NCBI GenBank assembly: GCA_037074705.1
Contig: CM073590.1
Span: 214,626,746 to 214,690,745 of the forward strand
Reading direction: 5' to 3'
Length of the DNA: 64,000 bases
Source of the DNA: Zhengitettix transpicula
Lineage: Eukaryota; Arthropoda; Insecta; Orthoptera; Tetrigidae
A program made the position numbers and the translations under genes. A model generated the notes under the pieces. The model did no database searches and was not told the DNA's origin. It saw only the letters and a program-made list of their open reading frames with translations. This document shows, one piece after another, positions 1-11,912 of this stretch (within the stretch, counting starts at the first letter, position 1; each line of letters opens with the position of its first letter).

Positions 1-831
1 TTGTTTAGTCTTTGTATCCATACTGTCTTGAAGTAAGATTAATTCGCCCGCAGGCTCATTAGTGGATTTTTATCTGAGTCGTGATACAAGCCACGTCCTT
101 TACGACAATTTTTTTATCTTCAATTTGTAAACAAAAATGTATTTCATTTCTTGAACCTGAATAAATATCATTATTGACTGTTCAATTTTTAATAAAATAT
201 TTGACCATCAAAAAGCAGCTTGCTCAGAATTTTTTTGACACAATTACATAAAATGACTTAAAAAGTAATATAACATTTTTTCATCTGTGCCTAATACATT
301 TTCCCAATTATTATTTCGCTACAAAATGTAATAAAAACGTCCCCAAAATCTCGATTGAAAATAAAATGGCTTCTTACTTTACATTCATTTGTTTTGAATG
401 ACTAAAAATTGACCGATGGCTTTATCTATATTGTATTAATGCTAATGCACTATTTCCAACATTTTTCATATTTCAGATAATATAAGAAAATTTTGGATAT
501 TTTAATGTACACACGTAATTTTGTATTCACTTAGAAATTTTATATATTTTTTACTGCAACTTATTCGTGTTCAATTTTTCAACGCATATTTACTTCATTA
601 TGATCACACCATAATTGTTGCGATTTGATCTTCAGTATCCATTCGCTTTAAAATTAATAACAATAGCAATGAAAGAATATAATTTTTCGTGCCTAAGACT
701 CAAGTGAAGTTGATTGTTGGAGAACTACGAGTTTTGTTCAATAAATTCTTGTACATAACTAAAACTGACGGATTGGTGCATTTTAATTTGAATTCAGTCA
801 GTAACGCTTGTAAACAATAAATTTGTATGCA
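1..831. other. AT-rich intergenic DNA
   Basis: No open frame, splice-flanked exon, RNA gene or recognisable repeat could be supported here. The stretch is uniformly AT-rich with short homopolymer runs. Confidence 0.6.
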
Positions 832-847
832 TCAATTAAATGGGTCT

Positions 848-1405
848 TTTTTTTTAGGGCAACAGGCTACATGAGGGTGATCCACATTGGGCAACTCCCC
901 TTTAATAGCATAGGAAGGGATTTGAAAGGGGGGATGCGGAAGGGTAGAGGAAGGTAGCCATGGGTTACTAGGGCCCCCGGGCTATATTTTAGGATCCTAC
1001 CCGGCATTCGCCTAAAGAAATGCAGGGAAAACCTTAGAAAAACCAACATCGGGTAGGTCGGGCATTGGTACTTGTCCCACGCCCTTCCGATAGCGGGAGA
1101 GGAGTTTGCTGTGGGGACGCAGCATTCCCTTCTCCGTGCCTCGACCAGTTTAGGAGGCAGCTGGCCGACTATTCCAATGGGATTAGAGAACAACTCTTAC
1201 CGTATGCCCAAGGTCTGCGACCCCGGAACATACACCTCTCAAAACAGGCCGAGGTGCCTCGGCTTGTGGGAACCTTAGTTCAAAAACGGAGAGGAAAAGG
1301 CATACCCAAAGGTAGCCCCTTCGTATCTCTCCTAAAATGTTCTGCCTGAGAGAGAACGTCCCTCGCAGGTATTGCCTGCGAGAGAATAACCCTCGCAGAC
1401 CTGTC
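848..1405 (-). mobile_element. Poly(A) retroposon, full-length copy with 16-bp target duplication
   Basis: A SINE-like element of about 558 bp, sense on the minus strand. It starts with a CTCGCAGGCAG-type minisatellite head at 1405 and ends with GTAGCCTGTTGCCCT plus a poly(A) tail, seen as poly(T) just after 847. The flanks carry a perfect 16-bp direct duplication, TCAATTAAATGGGTCT, at 832-847 and 1406-1421, which is diagnostic of target-primed retroposition. I see no pol III A/B boxes and do not recognise the family name. Related copies lie at 1805, 19797, 22146, 31605, 51090, 51505, 54993 and 61994. Short open frames on both strands are shared among copies. Confidence 0.85.
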
Positions 1406-1715
1406 TCAATTAAATGGGTCTGATAAGTAATTAAAATTACTTCTTAGTTTTCATATTACGACTGCACGTACATTCATATTCCATAAACGATTTTTTAAAT
1501 GTTGGTTTCGTGGGCAGAAAAACTTTAAGGAGGATATTCATACACGAATACAAAATAGTTTACACGTAGTTTCCATTGATATTTACAGAATTAAACATTA
1601 CAAAATAATATGCATTATAATTTGTAATAAGAAGTTAAAAATATAGATTTTATACATACATTTGTAGAGATTACCAATGTGTCATGTAATGTTTTATTTA
1701 AATTTTTTCTTTTAA

Positions 1716-2600
1716 TTATTGGCGGCGCAACTTTGATGCCAGAGCATTGTAAAGAAGAACATTGTTTGAAGCAAGAAAGCAGAGAGTGAAAAGTTTACCA
1801 TGGCGATGCAGGGTTTGTCCTGCATTACTTTTAGGCGAATGCCGGGTAGGATCCTTAAACCATAGCCCGGGGGCCCTAGTTAACCCTTCGCTACCTTCCT
1901 CTACCATTCCGGAGCCCCCCCCCCCTTTCAAATCCTTTCCTATGCTATTAAAGGGGAGATGCCACCATGTGAATTATCCTCATGCAGCCTGTTACCCTTA
2001 AAAAAACGGTGGATAGAGAGCAGTGTTTTGTGGGAGCTGGACGAGAGTGTTTGGAGGGCCTGACTATGGTAGGCATGGCGAGTCTGTTGTGACGAACCGA
2101 CCAATGGTTGTCGCATTTTACAGCAAAAACAGGAAATACGTACGACAGTAAAGTTCGTGAAACAGTAAAGTAGAAAGGAGCTTAAATTGTTGTGAAGTTA
2201 GACGATAATAGGAATCAGCGCTATGGCCTGTAAATAAAATATTGTTCAATAAATATAACCACGAGTGCACAAACCGGTACCATAAAAGCGCTAAATAAAA
2301 TTGGTATGTGAAAAGGTAATTTTGTAAACCTTTACGTAAGTATAATTTACCGCCAGATTTCTATAGGTTTGTCAGATTTTTCTCGATTTTTCAGACTTCT
2401 CTAGTTTTTTTGTTGTTAGATTCTTTTATTATATTTTGTTATTGTAGATTAAAGTTGTATTCTTCTTTTTTAACATTGGTGAAAATTACAAATCACTATC
2501 TTTATTAGAGGCCCTATAAGCATTCCTGGAGTTTTTTATTCTCATTAAAGCTGAGGCATTTACTAAAAACATAAATGTACAAAATTCAATGTAAAATCAA
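1716..2600 (+). repeat. Dispersed repeat, copy 1, split by a retroposon
   Basis: This repeat starts at GGCGGCGCAAC. It matches 27217-27720 in scattered blocks: the start with GCATTGTAAA, a middle block around TTTGTGGGAGCT and GGCGAGTCTG, and an end around AATTACAAAT followed by a CCCT/CCCAG-TAAGC block. The retroposon at 1805-2006 interrupts it. The class is unknown; it could be a decayed LTR or a non-autonomous DNA element. Confidence 0.5.
1805..2006 (+). mobile_element. Poly(A) retroposon, 5'-truncated copy
   Basis: Only the last 200 bp of the retroposon family is present, from the CCTGCATTACTTTTAGGCG block to GTTACCCTT plus an A run. 5' truncation with a retained tail fits reverse transcription from the 3' end. 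It sits inside the 1716-2600 repeat and is therefore younger than it. Confidence 0.75.
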
Positions 2601-2825
2601 AATTGTAAATTAAATAAATTTTTGTTAATTTTGGTTTAATTTCAACGTTAATTCCTGTAAACAATCTTCCTTTGTTTTATTTAATTTGTGCATACTACAT
2701 CATTTGTCTCCAATGTGCTGGCATTTTATTATCATAATCATTAATAAATTTTTGTATACAACAATATATATAATTTTCTTTCTTTCATAAATAAACGGCC
2801 TTGTGTCAGAAAATTGTTTATTAAA

Positions 2826-2866
2826 TATGCCGACGTTTTATCCTTGTATTAGGATCTCTTCAGGTT
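2826..2866 (-). repeat. Hammerhead-like hairpin motif
   Basis: Read on the minus strand: CTGAAGA, then a 5-bp stem ATCCT/AGGAT around an AATACA loop, then an AAAACGTCG-type end. The order, CTGANGA then stem then (G)AAAC, resembles the hammerhead ribozyme core known from Penelope-like retroelements. One extra base after CTGAAGA and the lost G of GAAA argue that this copy is inactive. Confidence 0.4.
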
Positions 2867-2876
2867 TATTAAGTTC

Positions 2877-3693
2877 ATATTGTAAAGAATTATTTTTCTG
2901 TGATGGGTTTTTACGTTAAATAAAAAATTATTGACCATTAAAGAAATTTTTATATAAGTTTATTACAGTTAAGCATGAAAAACTCTTATCTCAGGCACCT
3001 GTGGTTTTTACATAGAAGAGATCTACCAAATACGTACTGCTATTCTGTGTTGTGTTGCTTGCTGTAGCTCTCGTACCGACGTCTCCGTATCTCACAGCCG
3101 GCAGAACGGGATAAGTGCTGTGATGACCATTGCAAGGCGTCGACTCAGAGGTTGACCACTGGCTAAGGCGTCAGCCTCCGGGATTGCTTGCTGGCAAGCC
3201 GTCGTACTAAATTGTGTGTCTTCGATAAACTCTTCACTAACAAATTGTGGCCCCTTTCTCACGACGATTCTGCCTTGGACTATATCAGAGACAACAACTT
3301 GGAAAAGTTTACAGCAGAACTCATGAGATTTATAGATCGGTGCCACTTAAAACGTATACACGTAACGCAATACGGAGCCTCTCATAATCACATCTACCAG
3401 CTGCGGTGAGCACAGAACAACTGTCCAGTTTCAGAAGCTTATCTCCGTTCCCTCCATTATAGCCTTCCATTCTTTTACTTTTTTCGTTATTAGAAAACTT
3501 CGTCGAAATGTCAGTTTCATTAATTCTTCCATTGTTACAAGAGTTATAGCACGCAGCTGCACTTCCGTAGTCAACAATGGCCAACTATTCTGTCATGTTG
3601 AGGCCAACAATCGAGACAGGACACGAAAATTACTTGGATGGAAATAATTATCTCCTCCACCTCGACGCACGTGCACGATTTAGAATTGTCTCA
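2877..3693. repeat. 817-bp dispersed repeat, copy 1 (LTR-like)
   Basis: It matches 11194-11912 over nearly its whole length. Shared landmarks include TGTAAAGAATTATTTTT near the start, CAGCCGGCAGAACGGG, CTGGCTAAGGCGT and a GCACGTGCACG block near the end. The 6-bp sequence AAGTTC flanks it at 2871-2876 and 3694-3699, a possible target duplication. Short open frames inside (for example 3188-3409) are not recognisable proteins. CTGGCTAAGGCGT recalls a tRNA A-box, but no B-box follows. A solo LTR is possible; the type is unresolved. Confidence 0.5.
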
Positions 3694-3726
3694 AAGTTCT
3701 TGTATGATTTATATATAAAATTCCTA

Positions 3727-3762
3727 AACCTGAAGTGGTCCTAAAACAAGGACAAAACATGG
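3727..3762 (+). repeat. Hammerhead-like hairpin motif, inverted partner of 2826-2866
   Basis: CTGAAGTG is followed by a perfect stem GTCCT/AGGAC around AAAACA, then AAAACATGG. It mirrors the motif at 2826-2866, so the 817-bp repeat sits between two inverted halves of the same palindromic element. Confidence 0.4.
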
Positions 3763-4172
3763 GTATACTTAATTTTTTAATAAACAATTTTATGACTCAA
3801 GGTCGTTGATTTGTAATATAATTAATGTCAGATATTTTTTCGTTATTATTAATTTTGTTATCTAGAGTATACATTTTTTTTGTTACTGTACTTATGTCAA
3901 CAAATTCATCATAAAAAAATAAGCTAGAATTATTATACAAGTTGTCACGTATACTATACAGTTTCTTTTGTGTGACACGGACATTTTATGGTATTAGACG
4001 ATTTTACATTTACTACCTTCTTATTCTCTCCTGCCTATAAAACTAATTACTACGTCCAACAACCGGAACTATTTTATAATAAAAAAATTGATGGTCATTC
4101 AGTGAGAAATAAAATTAATTAAATTATTATATTACATTAGAAAACATTAATTTTTGAAAACAATTAATTTAT
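3763..4172. other. AT-rich intergenic DNA
   Basis: No gene, RNA or repeat could be supported. Confidence 0.5.
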
Positions 4173-4212
4173 TAAAAGACGTTTCGTCCTTGGATTAGAA
4201 CCTCTTCAGTTT
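4173..4212 (-). repeat. Hammerhead-like hairpin motif
   Basis: On the minus strand: CTGAAGAG, stem GTTCT/AGGAC (one G-U pair), then GAAACGTC. This copy keeps GAAAC and, with the copies at 2826 and 3727, shows compensatory stem changes. Confidence 0.45.
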
Positions 4213-4587
4213 TTAGGAAATTTCAATCAAGAACATCTCAGAAATATTAATAAATTAAATATTGGCAAATTAAATTTAAAAAAATAATTCAATAAACAGG
4301 ACATTAACTTACATTTAATCAAACCAAAACATTATTAAAACACTCAAGTTCATTACTATCTAAAAATATCCATTATAGATTAAAATTGAAGGGGATGGAC
4401 AGGAGACCGCTATCGGATCAAGGTAGACCGCTCGGGTGGAGTCTCAGAATTCGTGAGTGAGTCTGCACGAGTACAGCTCATTCAACTCGTCAGGATTTGA
4501 ACTAAGTCCCAATTCGGACTGAGCAGAAAATTTATTTAATCCAGAAAATACCATTTATAGGAGCAACAGGACAGAGCTCGGTCCTCC

Positions 4588-5064
4588 TTGACTGTCCGAA
4601 GTCAAGTGATCAAAATTATTAAAAAAGTGAGCTCCTGGCGGATCTCGAGATGGGGGAACACATTATGCAAAGTTGTCAGATGGGTTATAAAATCGAAAAC
4701 GGTGCAAGATGAACGTCAAAACGTGAATAAATTGCGTAGGAATGCAATCAAATCAAGGGATCTTCACAGGAGGATAACGAATAATTTTCTTTGTCAACCG
4801 ATGGCTAAAATTAATCAACTACGGAAGAAAATTTGGACGAAAATCGAAGACTCTGCGTCGGCTTGGCACGGCAGCAATTGTTCAAGTTATAGAGAAGAAC
4901 ATGCTACAACAATCGGGACACTTTTACATTATCAATCCGGACGTCCGTTTATTGACGACAATGGGAAGACTGTAAATCGATCGAAAACGATAAAAATAAT
5001 TAAGATAAAAAGATGCAGTAAGCGGGAAATGAAAGAAAATAAATTCCTGGCTTTTTTCATGTAA
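4588..5064 (+). pseudogene. Unrecognised 158-codon open frame
   Basis: This is long for such AT-rich DNA but has no ATG at its 5' end; the first in-frame methionine is at about residue 72. The translation is rich in Lys, Arg and Ile and shows no domain I can name. The N-terminal third (repeated Ile-Lys, Trp-Arg-Ile, then Val-Arg-Trp-Val-Ile) faintly recalls the helix-turn-helix part of Tc1-type transposases, but no DDE motif follows. It may be a transposon fossil or a chance open frame. I do not assign a function. Confidence 0.2.
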
Positions 5065-6834
5065 AAACTATTGAAATAAAGTCATGTGAAAAAGGATTTA
5101 TTGAGTAATAATGTTAAAAGTTAAGACAATTAATATTAAATAGAGGATTAAACGTCGTAATAAATGTGAAAAACATGTAACCAAGTTCTGAAGCAACTGT
5201 AACGTTACAATAATATTGCAATCCTGTAAAAAAACTGGCAAAGCCAGGTTATGCACATCGCCATCAGCTGGAATACGAGTTTTTGAAAAGGGAAGTAACA
5301 ATATTAAACACTTTTTGAATTTGTGTTTAATTTATTATAAAATTTGTATTTACGAATTTTTCCTCTATCTTTAATTGTTGAATTACAAATTATGGCCATT
5401 CAAACATTGTCAAGTTCAACAATGTAACCGCTTTCTTAACTTCACTTGATTTCATTGATTGATTTATTTAACTTTGGTCCTTGGTGCCTGACATTTAGTA
5501 GTATTTTAATATGTAATGGGTATTTTTAAATAGTAATGAATTTTTTTTAGTGTTTTAATGATGTTTTCATTTTTTTTGTTTTATGAATGTAATTTGAAAA
5601 TATTCAATTTATTAATAATTTTTAGATGTTCTTTATAAAAAGTTTCTAAAGAAATGAAGCCCTAATCCAATCTTTCAACAAATTATTGGTTTTCAAAAAT
5701 TTATTTTTTTCTTATTAATTGTTTAATAATTTAGTTAATTTTATTTCTTACTGAATGGCTATAAATTTTATTATCATTTTATTAAATGTAAGATAATTTT
5801 TATAACTTAAGTATTCTATTTATATAACGTAACTATTATCTATACACATTGACAATACAAAAACGTTTTTATTAGATGAAAAATTAACCATTAGATAATG
5901 AAGTAGTCAAGGAACAGATAAAATTAGGTGCTAAAATTTTGTGCTCTTATGATTTTCATCACCTAACGAAAGCAACAAGGATTGCAAAATCGCTGCATGG
6001 TATTTATTTTATAACATAATTATTATTTTTTCCTAATTAAAACGTTGCACAATATAAATTTGTCAATCACTGCTATAAGGAGCATACTGTATCCTGAATT
6101 ATTAATTGTTCGATTAGGAGAATCTAATTACCATTGCACATTTTTGGTGATTTTCTGACAATTTAAAAGTTCATTTCAGCGTCAAACTGAACGAGGCTTT
6201 ATTGGAAAATCCCCAATTCTACTTAAAGATAAGAGACCCACAAACGGAAGGGAAAGGCGAAGTGGATTACAATTGCGGTGAGCAGATCGAGATATTTTGG
6301 CTGCAAACGCAGGTCCCGTAGTCGGCGTGATAAAAAAAAAGCGCTCCCACATTTTCTCTGAATTGAGGGGCGGAAATTTTGCATCCTCCGCTGACAATTC
6401 CACATCGCTGAAGATTCTGTGATATGCTTAGGAGCTCAGAAGGATGCTACAGATTCCAGGGGAAAAAAAGGATTCGACAGAGTTATCTTTGCAGAAATGT
6501 TCTTGTTACGCTACCTCAAATAATGTCCTTCTCAAATCACGATATTACTGCTTGCCTCTAAGCTGCAATGGAGATAACAACATTTCTCATTTTTAAAGTT
6601 TGCATCACTTTTGACGTGCTAAAGAATTTTTATGAATGTTCATCACACCTCAACAAATATATTTTCAAGAAAACCATGATACGTTAATATGCATTATGCA
6701 GTGTACATGCACAAAGTAAAAAAGAGTAATAATTATTATTACAATTTTTCCTCGTTATTAAAAAGCCAGAATCTAACCGTCTGACTTCCTTACATTCTCA
6801 TGCTTTTCAGTTCTTCGCGAATATAAATTTACTA
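5065..6834. other. AT-rich intergenic DNA with one decayed hairpin repeat
   Basis: No gene is supported. A worn copy of the hammerhead-like motif is visible on the plus strand at about 5950-6000 (CTAACGAAAGCAACAAGG, then TTGCA). Short ORFs at 6182-6405 look like chance. Confidence 0.5.
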
Positions 6835-6965
6835 ATTAGATAAATGAACAGCCAAATAAGAGACAAAAGTAAGTGCTAAATTAAATACCACACGACGTTT
6901 CCGCAATACTTGTTGCTTTCGTCAGCTAATTCAAAACACGCGAGAGCCGTAAGAACGACACGTCG
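6835..6965 (-). repeat. 180-bp dispersed repeat with hammerhead-like core
   Basis: A copy of a family also at 19380, 33780, 36780, 38815 and 42015. The block AAATACCACACGACGTTTC is followed by the core. On the minus strand the core reads CTGACGA, stem GCAA/TTGC, GGAAACGTC. The stem sequence differs from other copies yet stays paired. Confidence 0.5.
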
Positions 6966-7647
6966 CACAAAACAAATGACGAACCCAAAGCAAAGTAAAA
7001 CGAAGTTGAAGGTAAAGACAAGCGTATTTTTTAATTTTCCACAACAAACATAGCATATATTTGTATTTACCTTAATGTGATGACCAGCATCTCGGTTGGA
7101 TGTATACAATTCCAAATACGAGTGTTTTGGCGATTGAATTTTTCATGTAATTCGTGAAATGAGGCAATGGAGATACCAAAATAATTGAAAAATATATTTT
7201 CATCTTCCACCAAATTCTGAAATAATCCCTCCTTTCATTGATAGGATGACGTTTTCCTCGTCTGTTTTGGCAACCATTATATAAACGTAATTCAATAATT
7301 TGTGATTTTTCATCAAGAATATAAAAATTATATTTAAATATTTTAATTGATAAATTGATAATTTTAGTAATTAACCGCAATGTTTTCAATAAGCAGTCAA
7401 ATTTAAATGAGAAAGTAATTCTTCATTTTCAAAACTGAAAATTAATGGTTTGCTTTTAAAGAATATTAAAAACATATTTTTATTTATAAAACAATTGTAC
7501 GTAGGATCCTCGTTAAAACAGATCCGAATTTTTTTTTCTTAAATAATTAAAAAAAAAATCAGTCTTAGTTAATCAGTGTTGCATTAACACATTTTTATTT
7601 TAAGCAAGTTGACCGTGAAGTAATTTCTTCTTGACTTTTATTTATTT
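6966..7647. other. AT-rich intergenic DNA
   Basis: Two weak minus-strand ORFs (about 6876-7115 and 7072-7389) lack recognisable domains and are probably chance. Nothing else is supported. Confidence 0.5.
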
Positions 7648-8430
7648 ACTAGCTGAGTGCCCGGCGTTGCCCGTGTACTTATTTATATAAACCAGAAATG
7701 TATTTAATTCTGCATTAATCTTTAGTCAAGAAGTGATTTAACCTAACTCTAAATGTTCCTAGTGCCGTACATAATTTCGACCGAAAGTGCATTAATTGAG
7801 CAGCTATAAAAACATTGAATTTTATTGCAGCAATCCCAACAAGCATACCTCCGAATTTTTTTTACGAATAAAATACTGAAATATACTCCTGTTCCTTTGT
7901 CTTCAGACATTACGAAATATTGAATTGATAAAATTCTTAGCTAGATTCACAATGTAAACACCGTGTCGGAGTCCCTAATATGGTACGAAAATTAACTTAC
8001 ATTTTCCGCAAGGATCGTAAAGTATTTCGTACTGATTTTTATTATCATTCGATAGAGTATTACTGGATAAAATTATACTTTTTTATTAAATGAAAATATT
8101 TCTGCTTTATTTTCTTACGGAAAAAGGAACTATTTCCTTTGTTCGTCGCGTAGTAACGTCTCTCTGTCCCGTGACGTCACGGTCTCTTGGCGCGCAGTAT
8201 TTTAACACAAAATTATCACTTATAATTATAAATTATAATTCTTCCCACGTTTATGCTAGAGGATTCTCACCCCCGCAGTACCGTTTCTCGACTTTTGTGT
8301 ACCAATTGTACCAATTGTTGTTGCAATCTGTCCACGCGTTAAAAATTGTATAGAAGTTAAAGTAAATACATACAAATATACACGATATTTTATTATATAG
8401 ATTTGTTTAGCAATAAGAATTATTTATAAT
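7648..8430 (+). repeat. Dispersed repeat beginning AGCTGAGTGCCCGGCGTTGC, copy 1
   Basis: It begins ACTAGCTGAGTGCCCGGCGTTGCCCG-like and shares about 90 bp of clear similarity with 37198 onward (ATTTATATAA, CATTAATCT, AGTCAAGAA). The right boundary is uncertain. A CpG-rich patch (GTGACGTCACG, GGCGCGC) lies near 8170. No coding sequence is recognised; the ORF at 8090-8353 is unconvincing. Confidence 0.45.
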
Positions 8431-8996
8431 TCTATGAGCTAAATTGGTGACGGCTGCCAGATGTACTGGTAGCAATAACATTATCAGGGCGTTTTCCAAT
8501 TATATCGCCTGCAGAATGTAAAACATGATAGAAAAGAGAACAACAACAAAAACTATTACTTAATTTAATTCACATGGTCACATATTTTTGAGTCTTTTGC
8601 TGGTCACTGGTTCTCTGGGTTAGTCCAGTAACGGGTTAGGATGGTAGTCAAGTACTGCGTGGTGCTTGATTTGATGCGTAATTTTATATAATATTTAAAT
8701 TCAACTGATGATGGCTAATTGTCGATTTCTAGCTTGTGAATAAAGAAGAGATATTAATGTAATACTGATTAACCCGAGGACTAATTTTGGTTTTCATTAT
8801 TTAATAACTCTTTGCAGTCCATACTTGTGTTGTGAATCTTTTTCTTTGTACCCATGAATATGGCAAATATCAGAAAACTCCTCAAAATTCTAAATTAAGG
8901 ATTTCGAAAATGGCGAATTATATTTTCATTTCCATTCTATGACTGATAAATACATTGGGGTTAATTACTAAATGTAACGTAGATGTTAACGTAATT
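8431..8996. other. Intergenic DNA
   Basis: No supported feature. Confidence 0.5.
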
Positions 8997-9134
8997 AATA
9001 ATACTAAATGAGACCTTCATACCGACAAACTTTAAATACGCGTCCAAAAGTGTGGCACTATTAAATTTAAATTTCCATAACTATTGTTTCTCTATTTAAA
9101 GTTTATCTGTATGAAGGTCGTATTTAGTATTATT
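8997..9134. mobile_element. Small palindromic MITE
   Basis: A 138-bp element with inverted arms of about 45 bp. The left arm starts AATAATACTAAATGAGACC and the right arm ends GGTCGTATTTAGTATTATT. The arms also share ACTTTAAAT, and the core is short and AT-rich. It has no coding capacity. Size and symmetry fit a miniature inverted-repeat transposable element; the superfamily is unknown. Confidence 0.6.
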
Positions 9135-11193
9135 ATTGTTGATTCCTAGATTTAGCAAGAATTTCTTTATGGTTTATTATAACAGTGAAAGTGGAGCAGA
9201 TTTAAACGTATGAGTAGCGGTAATAAAAATCAGAAGTACAATTTTGGTTTTAAAGAAAATAGAAAATAAAGAAGTTGAATATTTCATTTTGTATCAAGAG
9301 AGATAAATTCACTATTGATGTTGTCAAGACGTTTCAAGAGATAATTATCATTATTAAAGTTATTATTATCACAATAAAGAACTTGTTTTTGTCTAGTGAT
9401 TTCTATTTCCACAGATTCATTACTAATTACTTGATCAGAACTAGATTTTCAGGTTTTTATTTTGAATGATATGTCGTGGTTTATTTTTTTTACTGTTTTT
9501 CAATCAAATTAGTTTACACAGCGGTTAAACTCGTTTATCCTATGTTTCCTTCGTGTGATGTGCGTCACAAATTTAAAGTTACATACTGTAATGAAATTGT
9601 AATAATACGCGCTAATTCTGGACGGAAGCCGCTGTTTGGCCAGATGGCGGACTCGGTCGGTGTTCTAAGACCGTTTCGTTGACAAAGGACCCTCTTGGTG
9701 ACAAAAGACCTTAAGCTGGCTGACAGTTCCAAGGGATGCCAAACTTATTAATCGTGAATAATTGAGCTTCTGAAGCTTACATACATTGAGCCAACGGGCA
9801 TGAAAGATTAAAATCATCTGCTGGAGGAATTTGGAGATTTCTGGATGTCGGTGACCAGACCCAGAAAAATCCAGCGAATCCTGAGAAAATATTGGGGGTG
9901 CGGCAACCGAGATGCACTCGGGCGTCCCTGCACGAGCGTCGGACACAACCACCGTTGCACCAGCTGTAACCACAACAGCACGGTATCGTTTGAATTGTTT
10001 AAACCCAAGTTTCGTAATGCCAGGTCCCTCCATTTATACTTTTAATCAGTAAATTCAGTTTATTTTTACCAATATTTTTAATATTGCCATGTTGAGGTTC
10101 ACCACATGAAATTCTTTTCCATTATTGTCATTTTTGTATAAATTCAATTTTAATGTGGCTATTTGATTTGATTTATTTTATCCTATTAGTTCTCGTATGG
10201 AGAAATAAGACACATGAATACATAAAATTACAATATAATAATTGAATTGCTACAATCATAAATAATTAGAGGTTTACATGAAAATATTAAAATTCGGGAA
10301 CACAAACTTCCCTGTCCAACATAAGTAAAATAATATGAATAATAACAAAAATAATAATTGCACTAAGGGTAAAATATAATATTTACAGTTCTAATAAAAA
10401 TATTAAATATGTACTAGTAATTCATGATTCGAGAATGAACTATCATGAAATATATAATTTACACATCACACAAAAATAAAGACAAAACTCGACCCACGCA
10501 CACTAGGAGGAAACACAAACGACGGACGAGTCACTTCACGAAACAGAGCGACGAGGAATCTCCAGACCGTACATGAAACAAACAGAAAAGACCAAAAGAG
10601 AATAAGTAAGAGCGGTTTTATTAGCAACACATTGAACACTTTTGCAGTTTTTTTTAAAAAAAATAATTATAAGGGCAACGATCTAGAAACTTCTGCATTG
10701 AATAAAACGCGCCTTTTTACATTGAATCCCAAAACTTTTGTAGTTATTATTGTTCTTTACATCTATTGTATAAAACTATCCCTGAATGGTGAATACTTCT
10801 CTGGTAGAAAACAAAGATCTTAGACCTGAGCAATTTCTAGTCTCGTAATCGTGAGAACTCGCCATTCCTTTGAAAAAGATCCATGTTCCACTTAACAAAC
10901 TTTAAAATTTAGTGAATAAACACGCTGTTAATATTCGCAGACTTATGAAAAACGGTTTACAACAGGATCTATTACACGTATTAGAAAGTATTCTGGTGGC
11001 ACGCTTTTGCAACTTGAATATTTCAATGCTTCTGTAGCAATTGCCCCCAATTTGCAATTTAATAACACATGAAGGAATGAAAATACACAGAGTACACCAG
11101 TTTAGTAGTGTTTATGTCAACATATTGCATTAAGGTTCTGAGACAAGCCGAACTGAGTTTCCCAGCTTATTTTTATTAGAAAATTAGTATGTT
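9135..11193. other. Intergenic DNA with a GC-richer patch
   Basis: Mostly AT-rich. The patch at about 9610-10035 has higher GC and minus-strand open frames up to 122 codons (9665-10033), but the translation shows no known domain and its start is not convincing. It may be an old repeat. Nothing else is supported. Confidence 0.4.
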
Positions 11194-11912
11194 GTAAAGA
11201 ATTATTTTTGTGGGCTGGGTTTTTACGTTAAATCAAAATAAATATTTTACCAATAAAGAAATTTTATATAAGTTTATTAAAGTTAAACATGAAAACTCTT
11301 ATCTCTTACATAGAAGAGATCTGCTGCCCGTACCAAATGCGTACTGCTATTCTGTGTTGTGTTGCCTGCTGTAGCTCTCGTACCGACGTCTTCGTATCTC
11401 ACAGCCGGCAGAACGGGTTAAGTGCAGGGTTGACTCAGGGGTTGATTTCTGGCTAAGGCGTTGGCCTCCGGGATTGAATGCTGGCAAGCCGTTGTACTAA
11501 ATTGTGTGGTGCTATTCTGTGAACTCTTCACTAACAAATTGTGTCTCCTTTTTTTCAAGACGATTCTGCCTCGAACTATATCAGAGACAACAACTTTACG
11601 GAGCCTCTCTTAATCACATCCACCAGCTTCGGTGAGCGCAGAACAACTGTTTATTTCAAAAGCTTATCTCCTCCCTTATATCCTCCCATTCTTTTCCTTT
11701 TTTAATTGTCAGAAAACTTCGTCAGTTTTACTGATTCTTCCATTGTCACAATATTTATAGGACGCAGATGCAGTTCCGTAGTCAACAATGGCTAACTATT
11801 CTGTCATGTTGAGGCCAACAATCGAGACAGGACACGAAATTACTTGGATGGATATATTTATCTCCTCCACCCCCACGCACGTGCACGGTTTCGAATTCTC
11901 AAGATCACAGCA
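11194..11912. repeat. 817-bp dispersed repeat, copy 2 (shortened)
   Basis: It matches 2877-3693 in the same orientation with several internal deletions. Shared blocks are TGTAAAGAATTATTTTT, CAGCCGGCAGAACGGG, GGCTAAGGCGTTGGCCTCC and the GCACGTGCACGG end. No open frame is conserved between the two copies. Confidence 0.6.

Noticed and set aside
1065..1349. Small genes at 1065-1349, 20020-20226, 22168-22413, 31743-31949 and 55227-55433
   Set aside because: All lie inside copies of one retroposon family; kept as a finding, not as genes.
3148..3175. tRNA-like A-box CTGGCTAAGGCGT in the 817-bp repeat
   Set aside because: No B-box or cloverleaf could be drawn around it.
4380..4510. tRNA-derived SINE suggested by GTTCAAATCC on the minus strand near 4495
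   Set aside because: A B-box-like match alone; no A-box at the right distance and no tail.
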